Source: VXNE01 sp965205735 (lineage in GTDB: Bacteria > Pseudomonadota > Gammaproteobacteria > Pseudomonadales > Azotimanducaceae). From it: a stretch of 64,000 nt of DNA. The notes under the pieces were generated by a model. That model ran no database searches and was not told where the DNA came from. It saw only the letters and a list, made by a program, of their open reading frames with translations. Location: the NCBI GenBank assembly GCA_965205735.1, contig OZ242179.1:1674001-1738000 (forward strand), in the 5' to 3' direction. The position numbers were made by a program, and so were the translations under genes. Shown here one piece after another: positions 8,057-16,877 of the stretch (positions within the stretch are counted from its first letter, which is position 1; each line of letters begins with the position of its first letter).

Positions 8057-8071
8057 TCGTCGCCGAGCGTC

Positions 8072-8107
8072 GTTTACAAAACGTCGTAATTCTTTCAGAG
8101 TGTAAAC
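8072..8107. promoter_or_regulatory. Candidate operator upstream of XRE-ImmA gene
   Basis: GTTTACA (8072-8078) and TGTAAAC (8101-8107) form an exact inverted repeat with a 22-base spacer, 28 bases before the XRE gene start. Such symmetric pairs are often bound by the XRE protein encoded immediately downstream. It is inferred from position and symmetry only. Confidence 0.4.
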
Positions 8108-8134
8108 TCACGGGTCAATACCGAGGGGGAACGA

Positions 8135-9215
8135 ATGATCGGAATACGACTCAAGCTCGCACGGCGGGCCGCCGGATTTTCGCTCCGCAGCCTGGCGGCG
8201 GCGATCGGCCACCGCGTTACTGCTCAAGCCATCGGCAAATACGAACGCAACGAGGCGATGCCGGGCAGCGGCGTCCTGCTTGCGCTCGCCGACGCCCTGA
8301 ATGCGTCTGTCGACTATCCGCTCGGCGATCCCGATCTGGTCCTTGAGGATCTTGAGTTCAGGAAAAACGCCTTCACGACCAAGCGCGGCGAAGCCCAGGT
8401 CGAAGCCACGGTGCGCGCGCACCTCGAACGCTATCTCTGCCGTCGAGGAGATCCTGCGACTTCCCAGCGCGCAGTGGGACGAGCCTCGGGACGCGCCCTA
8501 TCCCGTATTGCGCGATCCCATTGAAGCGGACCGCGCCGCCGACGCGCTCCGCCACCACTGGGGCATCGGCCACGAGCCCATTCCAAACCTGGTCGAGCTT
8601 GTGGAAGAACGAGGCGTCAAGATATTCGCCTTCCCGCTCGGCAGCGTCGGCGGTCTCGCCGCGCGAGCGGGTCGGCCCGGACTCCAGCCGGTCCCGTTCA
8701 TCGTCGTGAACGCCGAGGACTGGGGCGAGCGCCAGCGATTCACCATCGCCCACGAACTAGGCCACATCGTGCTCACCGTCGCCCAAGGCCTTAACGCTGA
8801 ACGGGTCGCGCACCGCTTCGCCGGCGCGTTCCTTATGCCCGCCGATGCGCTGTGGCTTGAAGTCGGCAAGCACCGGACGGCCATCGGCCTCGGCGAACTG
8901 CTCGCCTTGAAGCACGTCTTCGGCGTCAGCATTCAGGCGTTCACGCACCGCTGTCGCGACCTCGGCATCATCAGCGTGTCCACCTACCGTGCGTTGTTCA
9001 ACGAGTTCGACCGCCTCGGCTGGCGCTCGCCCCCCTACGAGGAATACGGGGCCATGCCCAGCGAACAGCCGAACCGGTTTAACCGGCTCTGTTTGCGCGC
9101 CCTCGCCGAAGGCGCCATCAGCGAATCCAAAGCGGCCGAGCTCTTGGATATTGGCATCGTAGAAGTCGACGACTACATGCGCGGCATCCTGCCTTCGCTG
9201 TCGGTGGAGGGATGA
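8135..9215 (+). pseudogene. XRE-ImmA/IrrE regulator-peptidase, frameshifted
   Basis: Two overlapping frames together encode one protein. Bases 8135-8436 give an XRE helix-turn-helix (RLKLARRAAGFSLRSLAAAI, then TAQAIGKYERNEAMPG) and its linker, ending in AHLERYL. From about 8437 the +1 frame gives VEEILRLPSAQWDEP and then the ImmA/IrrE metallopeptidase domain, with the zinc motif HELGH and FAGAFLMPADAL. Fusions of this kind normally act as antitoxin-like repressors that can be cleaved or switched, often paired with a PIN or other toxin. The combined length of 1,081 bases is one base more than a whole number of codons, so a single inserted base explains the break. It may be genuine decay, an indel error or, less likely, programmed frameshifting. 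A remnant PIN gene follows 3 bases later. Confidence 0.75.
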
Positions 9216-9218
9216 TGA

Positions 9219-9413
9219 ATGTCCCCTCGAGTCGTCGTATCGGACTCGTCCGTCCTCTGGCTCCTCGACCGAATGCTTCGAGAACGCACACCAACACCGC
9301 AACAGTTGTACGACGGCCTTGTCCGCATCCGTGACCACACGCGTCGTAGGCTTCCCAAGGCCGAAGTCAACAGACGCCTCCGGACTTTCAAGCGGGCCGG
9401 CCGAATCGTTTGA
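9219..9413 (+). pseudogene. PIN-domain toxin remnant, internally deleted
   Basis: A 64-residue frame starting three bases after the XRE-ImmA stop. It begins PRVVVSDSSVL, the first strand of a PIN ribonuclease with its metal-binding Asp, then jumps to WLLDRMLRERTPTPQQLYDG and RRLPKAEVNRRLRTFK, which resembles the C-terminal tail of PIN proteins found next to XRE-ImmA genes. About 90 residues in between, carrying the other acidic residues, are missing, so the product cannot be an active nuclease. Position and end sequences are seen. The family assignment rests on recollection of such gene pairs. It could still be expressed as a short inert peptide. Confidence 0.5.
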
Positions 9414-9445
9414 TACGGATTACCGCTCCTGTTCTACGTGAGCCT

Positions 9446-9493
9446 GATCGCGGATTCCCCAGGACTCCGCTGGCCTTCCCGGGTCATGCTCAT
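9446..9493 (-). repeat. Short remnant matching a RES-toxin start
   Basis: About 48 bases here (complement reads TGAGCATGACCCGGGAAGG...) closely match 47222-47271, the start of the RES toxin gene and the end of its Xre partner. The match includes the TGAGCATG stop/start context. The flanks do not match. It looks like a leftover scrap of a former RES-Xre module. Confidence 0.4.
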
Positions 9494-9504
9494 TCGCCAA
9501 CTGC

Positions 9505-10130
9505 GTGGCGCTCGAAAACGAGATCTTCCTCGAGCATGTGCTCTACAACACGTCGAGCATGCTCAATCAGCTCGGCTTCGATATCGACGACATGGCCCGC
9601 AAACTCGCCGCCGATCCTCCGGCGGGGTGGCCGCGCGCGGCATCGGTGTGGGACGAGCAGCGTTCGGCCGCACGACCGCACGCACCGCTTTCGATCGCCG
9701 AGCCGGTCGCTGGGTTTGCTTCGTCCGGGCGAACTTCGATGCCCTGTGGAACCGTCGCGATTTCGCCGCGCTGACGAGCGCCTATGAACCCGACTTCGCC
9801 TTTCAGGGCCCGACCGACCGGAAATTCCGGGGCATTACCGCCTACCGCGACCTGCTCGCGGTCCTCTTTGCGGCGTTTCCCGATCTCGAATTGCAGGTGG
9901 ACGAGGTCTACTGGATGGGCAACGAGGTCGAAGGCTTCCTCGTGTCGGCACGCTGGAGCGCGGCCGGCACCCATGCCGGCGCCGGCAGTCACGGCCCGCC
10001 GACCTCGCTTCCCGTTCAGGTCTGGGGGATCACCCAACAGCAGATCGTCAACGGGCGGATCGCCGCCGAGTGGATGCTGTTCAACGAACTCGACCTGATG
10101 ATGCAACTCGCAGCCGGCCGACGTGCATGA
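9505..10130 (+). pseudogene. SnoaL-like ester cyclase, frameshifted
   Basis: SnoaL/NTF2-fold protein of the polyketide-cyclase superfamily, acceptor unknown. The first part is in one frame from GTG 9505 (IFLEHVLYNTSSMLNQLGFD, then MARKLAADPPAGWPRA). The NTF2 domain continues in another frame from about 9715 (FVRANFDALWNRRDFAALTS, FRGITAYRDLLAVLFAAFPD, VEGFLVSARW, VNGRIAAEWMLFNE). A single indel near 9700-9725 would join them. The downstream frame alone is open from 9438, but its first 90 residues look non-coding. The stop overlaps the GTG start of the next, related gene by 8 bases, so the two were probably translated together. Confidence 0.6.
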
Positions 10131-11121
10131 GCGGCACGCAAACGCCAAGAACCTGGTCCTGAGGTACTTCGAGGCGTGGGAGTCGGCCGCGCACGACCGG
10201 ATAGACGACGTTCTCGACCGCTTCGTGAGTGACGACTACCGTTTCCGAGGCGTACATCCGTTCAACGAGCTATCCGGTGTCGACGAGGTCAGTTCGGCTG
10301 TCTGGCGGCCGATGCGCGAGGCGTTCACCGCCCTGCAACGCCGGCAGGACATCTTCATGGCGGGCCGGAACCGGATAGACGGCACCCTCTGGGTCACCAG
10401 CATGGGCAAGCTCATGGGTCTGTTCGATCAAGCCTGGCTCGGCATCCCGCCGACCGGCAAGATCGCGCTGATCCCGTACTGCGAGTTCCATCGGGTCGAC
10501 GCCGGGCGGATCGCCGAGTCCGCGTTCTTCTGCGATATCGTCAGCGTCATGAAGCAGGCCGGACTGACGCCATTGCCCATGCAGACCGGTGCGGAAATCG
10601 TCAATCCGGGTCCCCGGACACAGGACGGGTTGCTTTATGGCCCCCAGGAACCCACCGAGTCTCGGAAGACGCTGGAGCTCATCATGCGGATGTGCGACGA
10701 CCTGGTGGAGAAAGACGGTTTCCGATCGTCCAACTCCTCGCTGTCGAGCACCTGGCACGACGGCATGACCTGGTTCGGGCCCGCCGGCATCGGCGCGACC
10801 TATACGATCGAGCGCTATCAACACCAGCACCAGGGCCCCTTTCGCGCGGGTTTGCGAAACATCGACTTCAACGGCCATGTGCTGGAACACGCCGAAGGCT
10901 GTTACGGCGGCTGGTTCGGCTGGCCCAATCTACGCATGAACCAAGGGGACGGATTCATGGGGCTGCCGGCTTCCGAGCGAACGACCGAGATGCGGGTCGT
11001 CGACATGTACCGCCGCGAAGGCGACAAACTCGCAGAGAACTGGGTGTTCATCGACCTGCTGTACTATCTGCGGTTGCTCGGGGTGGATGTGCTGGCGCGT
11101 TGCGCCGGGATGCATGGATAG
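10123..11121 (+). CDS. Two-domain SnoaL-like protein
   Basis: A 332-residue protein with two NTF2-like (SnoaL/ester cyclase) domains. The first runs from about residue 8 (LVLRYFEAWESAAHDRIDDV) to 145 (AGRIAESAFFCDIVSVMKQA). The second runs from about 175 (LELIMRMCDDLVEKDG) to 320 (LAENWVFIDLLYYLRLLGVD). Proteins of this kind may act as cyclases, dehydratases or isomerases on small substrates, often beside catabolic dehydrogenases, and the substrate here cannot be deduced. No signal peptide. The start is GTG 10123, which overlaps the stop of the preceding SnoaL-like gene, pointing to translational coupling. That neighbour is frameshifted, so this protein may have lost its partner. Confidence 0.72.
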   Translation: MHERHANAKNLVLRYFEAWESAAHDRIDDVLDRFVSDDYRFRGVHPFNELSGVDEVSSAVWRPMREAFTALQRRQDIFMAGRNRIDGTLWVTSMGKLMGLFDQAWLGIPPTGKIALIPYCEFHRVDAGRIAESAFFCDIVSVMKQAGLTPLPMQTGAEIVNPGPRTQDGLLYGPQEPTESRKTLELIMRMCDDLVEKDGFRSSNSSLSSTWHDGMTWFGPAGIGATYTIERYQHQHQGPFRAGLRNIDFNGHVLEHAEGCYGGWFGWPNLRMNQGDGFMGLPASERTTEMRVVDMYRREGDKLAENWVFIDLLYYLRLLGVDVLARCAGMHG

Positions 11122-11325
11122 GGACCGCTGACGCGCCAGGTGCTTGACGTTCTCATAGCGGCGCGGCGCAGTGCCCGCAGGGGGCTGGTGTTCCCCGGAT
11201 CGTGCCGCGGAACGATGGTGGGTCACTAGGTGATGGCGCCAGCGCTGAGCAACGCGGAGATCGAGCAGCCAGCGCGACGGAACCGAGCGCGCTGCCGGGC
11301 GCGGTTGATGTGGACGGTCGAAGAA
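11122..11325. other. Intergenic, no feature seen
   Basis: About 200 bases between the SnoaL-like gene and the convergent toxin gene. No hairpin, promoter or coding signal stood out. Confidence 0.4.
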
Positions 11326-11658
11326 TCAGCGCTTCGTGGTGGCGACGACAACGTGCTCGCCTGCGCGCGAAGACAGAATCGCCTTCGCGATGGCGGGCAG
11401 GGCCGAGGTCAATGCGCCGATGCGGTTGTCGTCGACGGCGACGATGGCAATTGAGGCGTGGGGTTGCTCGGAGGCCATTCTCTTGTCGGTCGTCACGACG
11501 GCTGTAAAGCCTTGATCTGCCGCCCGCTCCAACAGTTCGGCGTCACGGAGCGCGCGCCATTGATGGAAAACGGCACTCTCGACGGGAGCACCATCCAGCA
11601 GTTCTTGGAGCGGGAGCCGCAGGCGTGGCGATATCCCGACGTCGAGGAGGACCTTCAC
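11326..11658 (-). CDS. DUF5615 PIN-like toxin
   Basis: 110-residue protein of the DUF5615 (Mut7-C-like, PIN-related) family, the presumed toxin nuclease of a DUF433/DUF5615 type II toxin-antitoxin module. It begins MKVLLDVGISPRL, with the N-terminal Asp that coordinates metal in this fold, followed by DAELLERAADQGFTAVVTTD, where the DxxLLxxA and TTDK pattern is diagnostic. The C-terminus VVATTKR is basic. The start is GTG 11658, 15 bases after the stop of the antitoxin gene, the usual antitoxin-first order. It looks intact. Confidence 0.75.
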   Translation of the reverse strand: MKVLLDVGISPRLRLPLQELLDGAPVESAVFHQWRALRDAELLERAADQGFTAVVTTDKRMASEQPHASIAIVAVDDNRIGALTSALPAIAKAILSSRAGEHVVVATTKR

Positions 11659-11673
11659 TCGATAAGGTAAGGA

Positions 11674-11943
11674 TCAGGCAGCGCAGTCGGGATTGCGAAC
11701 GGCAGCGGAACAGACCGCGGTGGCGCCGGCACGCAAGACGGCGGTGGCCGCCCTCGGGTCAATCTGGAAGTCGCGGACGAACTCGTCCAGAGTGACACCG
11801 TCCTCCAGCCAGTCGAACAGTTGGCGCACGGGCAGGCGCGTTCCCCGGAAACAAGGAACTCCGCTCATGCGTGAGGGATCGAGCCAAATCGCTTCCTCAA
11901 GCGGCATGGGCCGATCCTGGCTGTTCTTGGCAGACGTCTTCAT
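11674..11943 (-). CDS. DUF433 antitoxin
   Basis: Antitoxin of the DUF433 family, with a winged-helix-like fold. The core reads IWLDPSRMSGVPCFRGTRLP, then VRQLFDWLEDGVTLDEFVRD, and closes with IDPRAATAVLR. The GxPxFxGTRxPV motif is the family signature. The ATG at 11943 is chosen, giving 89 residues; the open frame extends to 12054, but the extra residues are not antitoxin-like. It should bind the DUF5615 toxin encoded just downstream and repress its own promoter. The C-terminus has an unusual Ala/Cys-rich end (CSAAVRNPDCAA). Confidence 0.75.
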   Translation of the reverse strand: MKTSAKNSQDRPMPLEEAIWLDPSRMSGVPCFRGTRLPVRQLFDWLEDGVTLDEFVRDFQIDPRAATAVLRAGATAVCSAAVRNPDCAA

Positions 11944-12575
11944 GGCCGAAGTCCACGCGGTGCACCAGATAGCGTTCGGAAGCATACGCCTGGAGATTGG
12001 CGTGTCAAAATCAATGGAGTGGGTGCGGCCGAGAAGAGACCGACGCTGCGGCAACCGGGCCGTTCACGGTTGGTGAACGGGAGCGGACCACCGCGCTGTG
12101 GCGTCTGACGGTTTTCCCTGCGTCGCGCGGATCTCGACGCCCCCTACGGCATCATGCTGGCCTGTTTTCTGTCTGCACCCGCGCGGCCGAGGGGAAGGAA
12201 TAGCCGGCGCCGCGCGAACCGGCGCTGACCGCGGCGGTTGCGGCGCGCCAGGTGCGCGCAGCCAGCGCTTCGCGGCCACAGCCACCACATGTGGGCACCT
12301 GACGGCGTTGGCCGAGGAGCTTCGGATCAAGCCGCGCCATCGCGTGTACCGGAGGTGATCCGCGATTCAAGCGGGTGCCAACCTTCGCAACGGCCGAGGC
12401 GACGTGTTCTGCCGAGAAGCTGGAGGCAGTGCCAAAGATTCTTGGCACGGGGAACCCGGTCGGCCTTCGCCGCCAACTCGTCGATGGCCGCCTCGGCACG
12501 GCTGGCTTGTTCGCGATCCCGGTTGCGGTCGTTTGTCTGGAACCCGAGTCAGGACCGAGACCAGCGACAGAGCCG
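11944..12575. other. Non-coding stretch
   Basis: About 630 bases with only shadow frames of biased composition. No family motif, inverted-repeat terminus or promoter was convincing. It lies upstream of the DUF433 gene, so that gene's promoter should be at its left edge. Confidence 0.4.
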
Positions 12576-12902
12576 CTACTGACGAGCAGTGCGCCCTCCA
12601 GGGCCGAAGCATGTGACCACGACACGCTTGTGAACGACGACAACGGCTCCACGCAACTGTCTGACCCTATTGATTCGGTGCCTGTTGCGCCGATAGACAT
12701 GGCGTGTGCCCGGCTGGTCGGCACTCAGAGCCTGGCGGTCCGCGTGTCTCTGCATCTCGCGTGCGATGTCCCCATCACCGATCTGGTATCGGCCACGGTC
12801 TCCGACTGTTCCGCACTGGACAATCAGACGGATGTCTTCCCATCGAAAGCCGCGTTCTACCATTCGGGATCGCACATGATCCGTGTAGTACAGTTTCGCC
12901 AT
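12576..12902 (-). CDS. DUF4258-like small protein
   Basis: 108-residue protein starting MAKLYYTDHVRSRMVERGFR, followed by WEDIRLIVQCGTV. A His-x-x-x-Arg-Met-x-Glu-Arg-Gly core is typical of the DUF4258 family, RelE-like proteins suspected to be RNase toxins. After about residue 60 the sequence (RHADRQALSADQPGTRHVYR) no longer fits the family, which would continue with a strand such as GxxVVVVTxY. A strand reading GAVVVVHKRVVVTCF reappears only at the very end, so a small double frameshift may have altered the middle. ATG 12902 is chosen over the upstream open frame. It follows an XRE-family gene on the same strand, as toxins often follow their regulator. Confidence 0.5.
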   Translation of the reverse strand: MAKLYYTDHVRSRMVERGFRWEDIRLIVQCGTVGDRGRYQIGDGDIAREMQRHADRQALSADQPGTRHVYRRNRHRINRVRQLRGAVVVVHKRVVVTCFGPGGRTARQ

Positions 12903-13908
12903 CGGCCTTTCTAGGTTCCGGCGGCGGGATCGGAATCCGAAAGGTTCTCGGTGTGTGGTTGGAATCGCGCCGGTGGCGATTGGCGGGCGTCCAGCCATTT
13001 CCTGGAGGGCGGCGCCGCGGTTCGGGGGAAAGTCTGCCTTCGAGCCACTCGAGTCGCTCGTCATCCTTATCCGCGCCTGCAAGTTCCTCAGGAATCTCCG
13101 ACAGTCGTACATCACCTACCTGCAGAGCGTAGGCGGCATCGCTGTCCAGTGGAGCGATACCGGAAAGATCCTCACCGCAGACACGATACCCGGGAACGCA
13201 GGGTAGGCTGGCGACGCGGCCGTGTTGGGATGGATCGATTTCGACCTGCGCCTGGACCCCAAACTCGTCCGCCAGCTTCGCGAGGTAGTCGGCAAACGGG
13301 TTTCTCCGGAGTTCGTCAAGAGCGTCTAGTTGATCGTAGTCCTCGTCCAACGGGTCGTCGAAGAGGTCATTTCGGGCGATGGCGAGTTCCTCTTGGTCGC
13401 TGCCGCTCTCCAACTCGCGCGCGTAATAGCGGTAGCGCTGGTGCCGGGGACCAACCACCTCGCGTAGACGGGACTGCATCTCTTGGACTTCCGCTAACAC
13501 GATCCGCCGCCAGGCCAAGCAGCCTTCAGCCAGAAGCGTGAAGAACAACGGTGCAGCGTTGACCAACTGGCTCGCCGTGAAGCCGTACCGGCGTTCGACG
13601 AGGTCGTAGGCGAGACGGACACCAGGAAGCATGGCCGCGGTCATGCGGGCGGGTTTGCCGTAGTGCTGGGTTGGCGCTTCGCCGGTCAGACGCTCCGCCT
13701 CGACGCCTAGCGCGGTGGCAAGACGGGCAAGGGTTGCTGCACGAACGGCTCCGGCGGGACCGTCGGGAGCCTTTCCAAGAGAGAAGGCGCCCCTCGGCCG
13801 ACGAAAGACAACGAGCCACGAGGTGCCATGAAGATCGTCACGGCACCATGGAATCACGCAAGTGCGGAGCAAGGCGCAAGATCGTGGGCCTGGGCGGGGG
13901 CGAAACAC
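12775..13908 (-). CDS. XRE-family regulator, damaged at both ends
   Basis: Body of a long XRE-type DNA-binding protein. VRAATLARLATALGVEAERLTGE near residue 60 is the last helix of an XRE domain. It is followed by a large family-specific region: MLPGVRLAYDLVERRYGFTA, LVNAAPLFFTLLAEGCLAWR, then an acidic linker, PFADYLAKLADEFGV and VGDVRLSEIPEELAGADKDD. The segment before VRAATLA does not look like the first XRE helices, so the 5' end is probably frameshifted or lost. The last 60 residues, after LEWLEGRLS, overlap the start of the DUF4258-like gene and look non-coding, so the true stop was probably near 12960 in another frame. No start codon in the 13908 region is convincing. Its target is unknown. 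Confidence 0.5.
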   Translation of the reverse strand: MFRPRPGPRSCALLRTCVIPWCRDDLHGTSWLVVFRRPRGAFSLGKAPDGPAGAVRAATLARLATALGVEAERLTGEAPTQHYGKPARMTAAMLPGVRLAYDLVERRYGFTASQLVNAAPLFFTLLAEGCLAWRRIVLAEVQEMQSRLREVVGPRHQRYRYYARELESGSDQEELAIARNDLFDDPLDEDYDQLDALDELRRNPFADYLAKLADEFGVQAQVEIDPSQHGRVASLPCVPGYRVCGEDLSGIAPLDSDAAYALQVGDVRLSEIPEELAGADKDDERLEWLEGRLSPEPRRRPPGNGWTPANRHRRDSNHTPRTFRIPIPPPEPRKADGETVLHGSCAIPNGRTRLSMGRHPSDCPVRNSRRPWPIPDR

Positions 13909-13941
13909 GCCGCACGCGAGGCGGCGACGAATTTCTTGGCG

Positions 13942-14212
13942 TTAGATCATCGCCTGCAACACCGCGAGTTCAATCACGCACACGAAGAAATACCCCAGCA
14001 GCCAATAGCTCGCCCGGTCGACCTTGCCGGCCAGCACGTACCAGCCGTCCTCCTTCTCGTCACGTCCCTCGCGCCCGAAAAGGGTCTTCTGTCCCTGAAC
14101 CGTGTACTCGGAATACTCGGTCTTGAATCCGTCGAGCAGGACGCTCGCGACCCATGCCACGGCGGTGCTGACGGCGCCGCCGAGCGCGCAGTACCAGGGC
14201 CACGCAACGTGG
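13942..14212 (-). pseudogene. Small membrane protein, 5'-truncated
   Basis: C-terminal 80-90 residues of an unrecognised membrane protein. Two hydrophobic helices (GGAVSTAVAWVASVLL and YWLLGYFFVCVIELAVLQAM) flank a polar loop with FKTEYSEYTVQGQKTLFG and DEKEDGWYVLAGKVDRAS. No start codon exists at the beginning of the plausible segment, and upstream the same frame runs into DNA belonging to a methyltransferase fragment on the other strand. So the 5' end was lost at a junction near 14210. The DNA just past its stop (13887-13940) resembles the DNA past the stop of each gene in the 14.7-19.5 kb array. Confidence 0.45.
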
Positions 14213-14701
14213 TGCCGGGCGCTCGCCGAACTGCACGTGGACGCGCTCAACCACGCGCTGGCAGGCATCCCGGCGGAACGCGTGCGGTTACACGTGTGCC
14301 GGGGCAACTACGAAGGGCCGCACCACTGCGATGCGCCGCTGTCGATGGTGCTGCCGATCGCGCTCCGCGCGAACGTCGGCACGCACCTGTTCGAGTCGGC
14401 CAACCCCCGGCACGGCCACGAGTGGCGAACGCTGGCAGACAAATCCATCCCTGATGATCGCATCCTGATTCCGGGCGTGATCGATTCGACCACGAACTTC
14501 ATCGAACACCCGGAACTGGTCTCGGAGCGCCTCTGCCGCTTCGCCGACATCGTCGGGCGCGAGCGCGTGATCGCCGGGATGGATTGCGGCTTTTCGACGT
14601 TCGCGGGATTCGGCGCCGTCGACCCCGACATCGTCCATGCCAAGCTCGCGAGCCTCGCCGAGGGCGCCGACCTCGCGAGCCGCCAGTTTTGGGGCTCGTA
14701 G
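14211..14701 (+). pseudogene. MetE-like methyltransferase C-terminal fragment
   Basis: C-terminal part of a cobalamin-independent methionine-synthase-like (or epoxyalkane:CoM transferase-like) protein. The sequence has HVCRGNYEGPHHCDAPL, where this family has the zinc-ligand-bearing HxCxGN motif, then the FESANPRHGHEW, GVIDSTTNFIEHPELV and ERVIAGMDCGFSTFA motifs, the last holding the second zinc Cys. About 165 residues are present of the usual 350-380; the beta-barrel front half is missing, and the upstream frame to 14102 is antisense to a membrane-protein remnant. It is therefore a fragment, not a functional enzyme. It ends just before the tandem array. Confidence 0.7.
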
Positions 14702-14810
14702 CCTGCGCCGCGGAACGGCACGCACGTGCGATCAAGGGGCAGGATCCCAGGTCGGGCTTGGGCGGGGGCTAAACGCGGCGCACCCGAAGGGGGCGACGGA
14801 TTTCACGGCA

Positions 14811-15338
14811 TCAACCTTGCGGCGTCGGCTCGGTGAACTCCCGTCCTTCGCGCTTGGCGGCGAGACGGCGTTCGTTCCACGCTTGCCACTGGGCCCGCTC
14901 TTCGGCCCGACCTTCCGCCTTGTGCCCCTCGATCACCGGGATGACGTATCGGTTCACCACGAACTGGTACAACGACATCAGCAATTCTCCTGTCTTGTTC
15001 ACCGCGCGGGTGAGCAGCATCGCAACAATTGTAATGGCAATGCCGACTGTGCCAAAGTCGGCAAACACGGCGAAAATGAAATCCCCGACATCCAGCCAAG
15101 CCTGATCTGCCGGACCGCCAGCGCCCGAATCCCAGCGCAGTTCGTCTCGCTTCCTGTAGAAGGTGAAGCCGAGCGCCGCAAGCCACAGCGCGCCGACGAT
15201 ACGGAAAAAGGTCTTCGCATCCCGCGCGGCGACGCTCCAGACTGACACATGCTCGTCGAGCTGCGGTGTCGGCGATGGCAGTATCCTGAACAACCACCTC
15301 ACGATTTGCCTCCACCGCCACAAGCTGCAAATACCCAA
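14811..15338 (-). CDS. Array membrane protein, copy A (intact)
   Basis: 175-residue protein of unknown function. It has an N-terminal polar region (LDEHVSVWSVAARDAKTFFR), a first hydrophobic helix (IVGALWLAALGFTFY), a second long one (FGTVGIAITIVAMLLTRAVN) followed by amphipathic ELLMSLYQFVVNRYVIPVIE, and a charged cytoplasmic-type tail (HKAEGRAEERAQWQAWNERR) ending in PTPQG. The tail is the shortest of the set. I know of no assigned role; similar proteins with KAEGRAEG-type tails are annotated as hypothetical. The start may be TTG 15338 or TTG 15323; both lie directly before the conserved WRWRQIV. The stop is TGA. Confidence 0.65.
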   Translation of the reverse strand: MGICSLWRWRQIVRWLFRILPSPTPQLDEHVSVWSVAARDAKTFFRIVGALWLAALGFTFYRKRDELRWDSGAGGPADQAWLDVGDFIFAVFADFGTVGIAITIVAMLLTRAVNKTGELLMSLYQFVVNRYVIPVIEGHKAEGRAEERAQWQAWNERRLAAKREGREFTEPTPQG

Positions 15339-15630
15339 TTCTGGCCCTTGCGGATGCGCGCCGACAGCGGAAGGCGACCCTGATGCTGGTAGGAAAACGG
15401 CTACAGGACCTTAAGCCTCGCGGTCAAGCTCTGGATGAATTGACTTCGGCTTGATCGCCCGCGCGAATCAGGCCCTGGCGAGAGATCCATCGAACGGCGC
15501 CAGCCGGGCGACGCCGGCAGACGGCGCCGCGGGAACGGCACACAAGTGCCGGTCAGGGGGCGGGATCCTAGGTGGGCTTGGGCTGGAGCAAAACACGGCG
15601 CGCCCCGAAGGGCCGACGGATTTCGCGGCA

Positions 15631-16179
15631 CTAACCTTGCGGCGTCGGCTCGGTGAACTCCCGTCCTTCGCGCTCGGCGGCGAGGCGGCGCCTGTTCCAC
15701 GCTTGCCAATCGGCTCGAGCTTCGGCCAATCCCTCCTCTCGGCCTTCGACCCGGCCCTCCTCGCGGCCCTCGGCCTTGTGCGCCTCTATCACGGGGATGA
15801 CGTATCGGTTCGCCACGAACTGGTACAACGACATCAGCAATTCTCCTGTCTTGTTCACCGCGCGGGTGAGCAGCATCGCAACAATTGTAATCGCAATGCC
15901 GACGGTGCCAAAGTCGGCAAGCACGGCGAAAATGAAATCGCCGACATCCAGCCATGCCTGATCTGCGAAACCGCCAGCGCCCGAATCCCAGGGCAGTTCG
16001 TCTCGCTTCCTGTAGAAGGCAAAACCGAGCGCCGCAAGCCACAGCGCACCGACGATACGGAAAAAGGTCTTCGCATCCCGCGCGGCGACGCTCCAGACTG
16101 ACACATGCTCGTCGAGCCGTGGTGTCGGCGATGGCAGTATCCTGAACAACCACCCCACGATTTGCCTCCACCGCCACAA
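15631..16179 (-). CDS. Array membrane protein, copy B (intact)
   Basis: Second intact copy, about 182 residues from TTG 16179. It is nearly identical to copy A through both membrane helices (one Val to Ala change in QFVANRYVIP) but has a longer tail, where GREEGRVEGREEGLAEAR is inserted before DWQAWNRRR. The tail thus varies by whole EGREEGRV-like units between copies. The open frame extends to 16410, but the extra residues lie in the conserved intergenic flank and are not protein-like. The TTG used by copy A at its first position is TCG here, which favours the later TTG as the common start. The stop is TAG. Confidence 0.6.
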   Translation of the reverse strand: MWRWRQIVGWLFRILPSPTPRLDEHVSVWSVAARDAKTFFRIVGALWLAALGFAFYRKRDELPWDSGAGGFADQAWLDVGDFIFAVLADFGTVGIAITIVAMLLTRAVNKTGELLMSLYQFVANRYVIPVIEAHKAEGREEGRVEGREEGLAEARADWQAWNRRRLAAEREGREFTEPTPQG

Positions 16180-16483
16180 GCTGCAGATACCCGATTCTGG
16201 CCCTTGCGGATGCGCGCCGACAGCGGAAGGCGACCCTGATGCTGGTAGGAAAACGGCTACAGGACCTTGAGCCTCGCGCTCAAACTCTGGATGAACTGAC
16301 TTCGGGCTTGATCGCCCGCGCGAATCAGACCCTGGCGAGACATCCATCGAACGGCGCCAGCCGGACGACGCCGGCCTGCGCCGCGGGAACGGCACACAAG
16401 TGCCGGTCAACGCGCAGGGTCATAGGTGGGCTTGGGCGGAGGCGAAACACGGCGCGCCCGGAGGGCCTGCGGATTTCGTGGCA

Positions 16484-16835
16484 CTAACCTTGCGGCGTGC
16501 GGCTCGATGAACTCCCGTCCTTCACGCTCGGCGGCGAGGCGGCGCTCGTTCCACGCTTGCCACTCGGCCCGAGCTTCGGCCAGACCCTGCTCTCGGCCTT
16601 CCGACCTCGGCCCTCCTCGCGGACCCGGCCTTCGACCCGGCCCTCCTCGCGGCCCTCCGCCTTGTGCCCCTCGATCACCGGGATGACGTATCGGTTCACC
16701 ACGAACTGGTACAACGACATCAGTAGTTCTCCTGTCTTGTTCACCGCGCGGGTAAGCAGCATTCGCAACGATTGTAATGGCAATGCGACGGCGAAAATGA
16801 AATCGCCGACATCCAGCCAAGCCAAGCCTGCGTCG
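16484..16835 (-). pseudogene. Array copy C, truncated and frameshifted
   Basis: Retains RMLLTRAVNKTGELLMSLYQ and the VIPVIEGHKAEGREEGRVEG tail. It has lost the N-terminal half and the first helix, and part of DNA just before the second helix. Inside the EGR-rich tail the frame shifts, so the conserved PTPQG end is read out of frame. It is not expected to make a stable membrane protein. Confidence 0.6.
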
Positions 16836-16877
16836 CAGGAACGGCACACCGTAGTGCCGGCGGATTTCGTGGCATTA

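Noticed and set aside
12064..12575. Several overlapping frames of 80-190 codons on both strands
   Set aside because: No motifs, no agreement between frames and starts, arginine- and proline-rich composition. Treated as non-coding.
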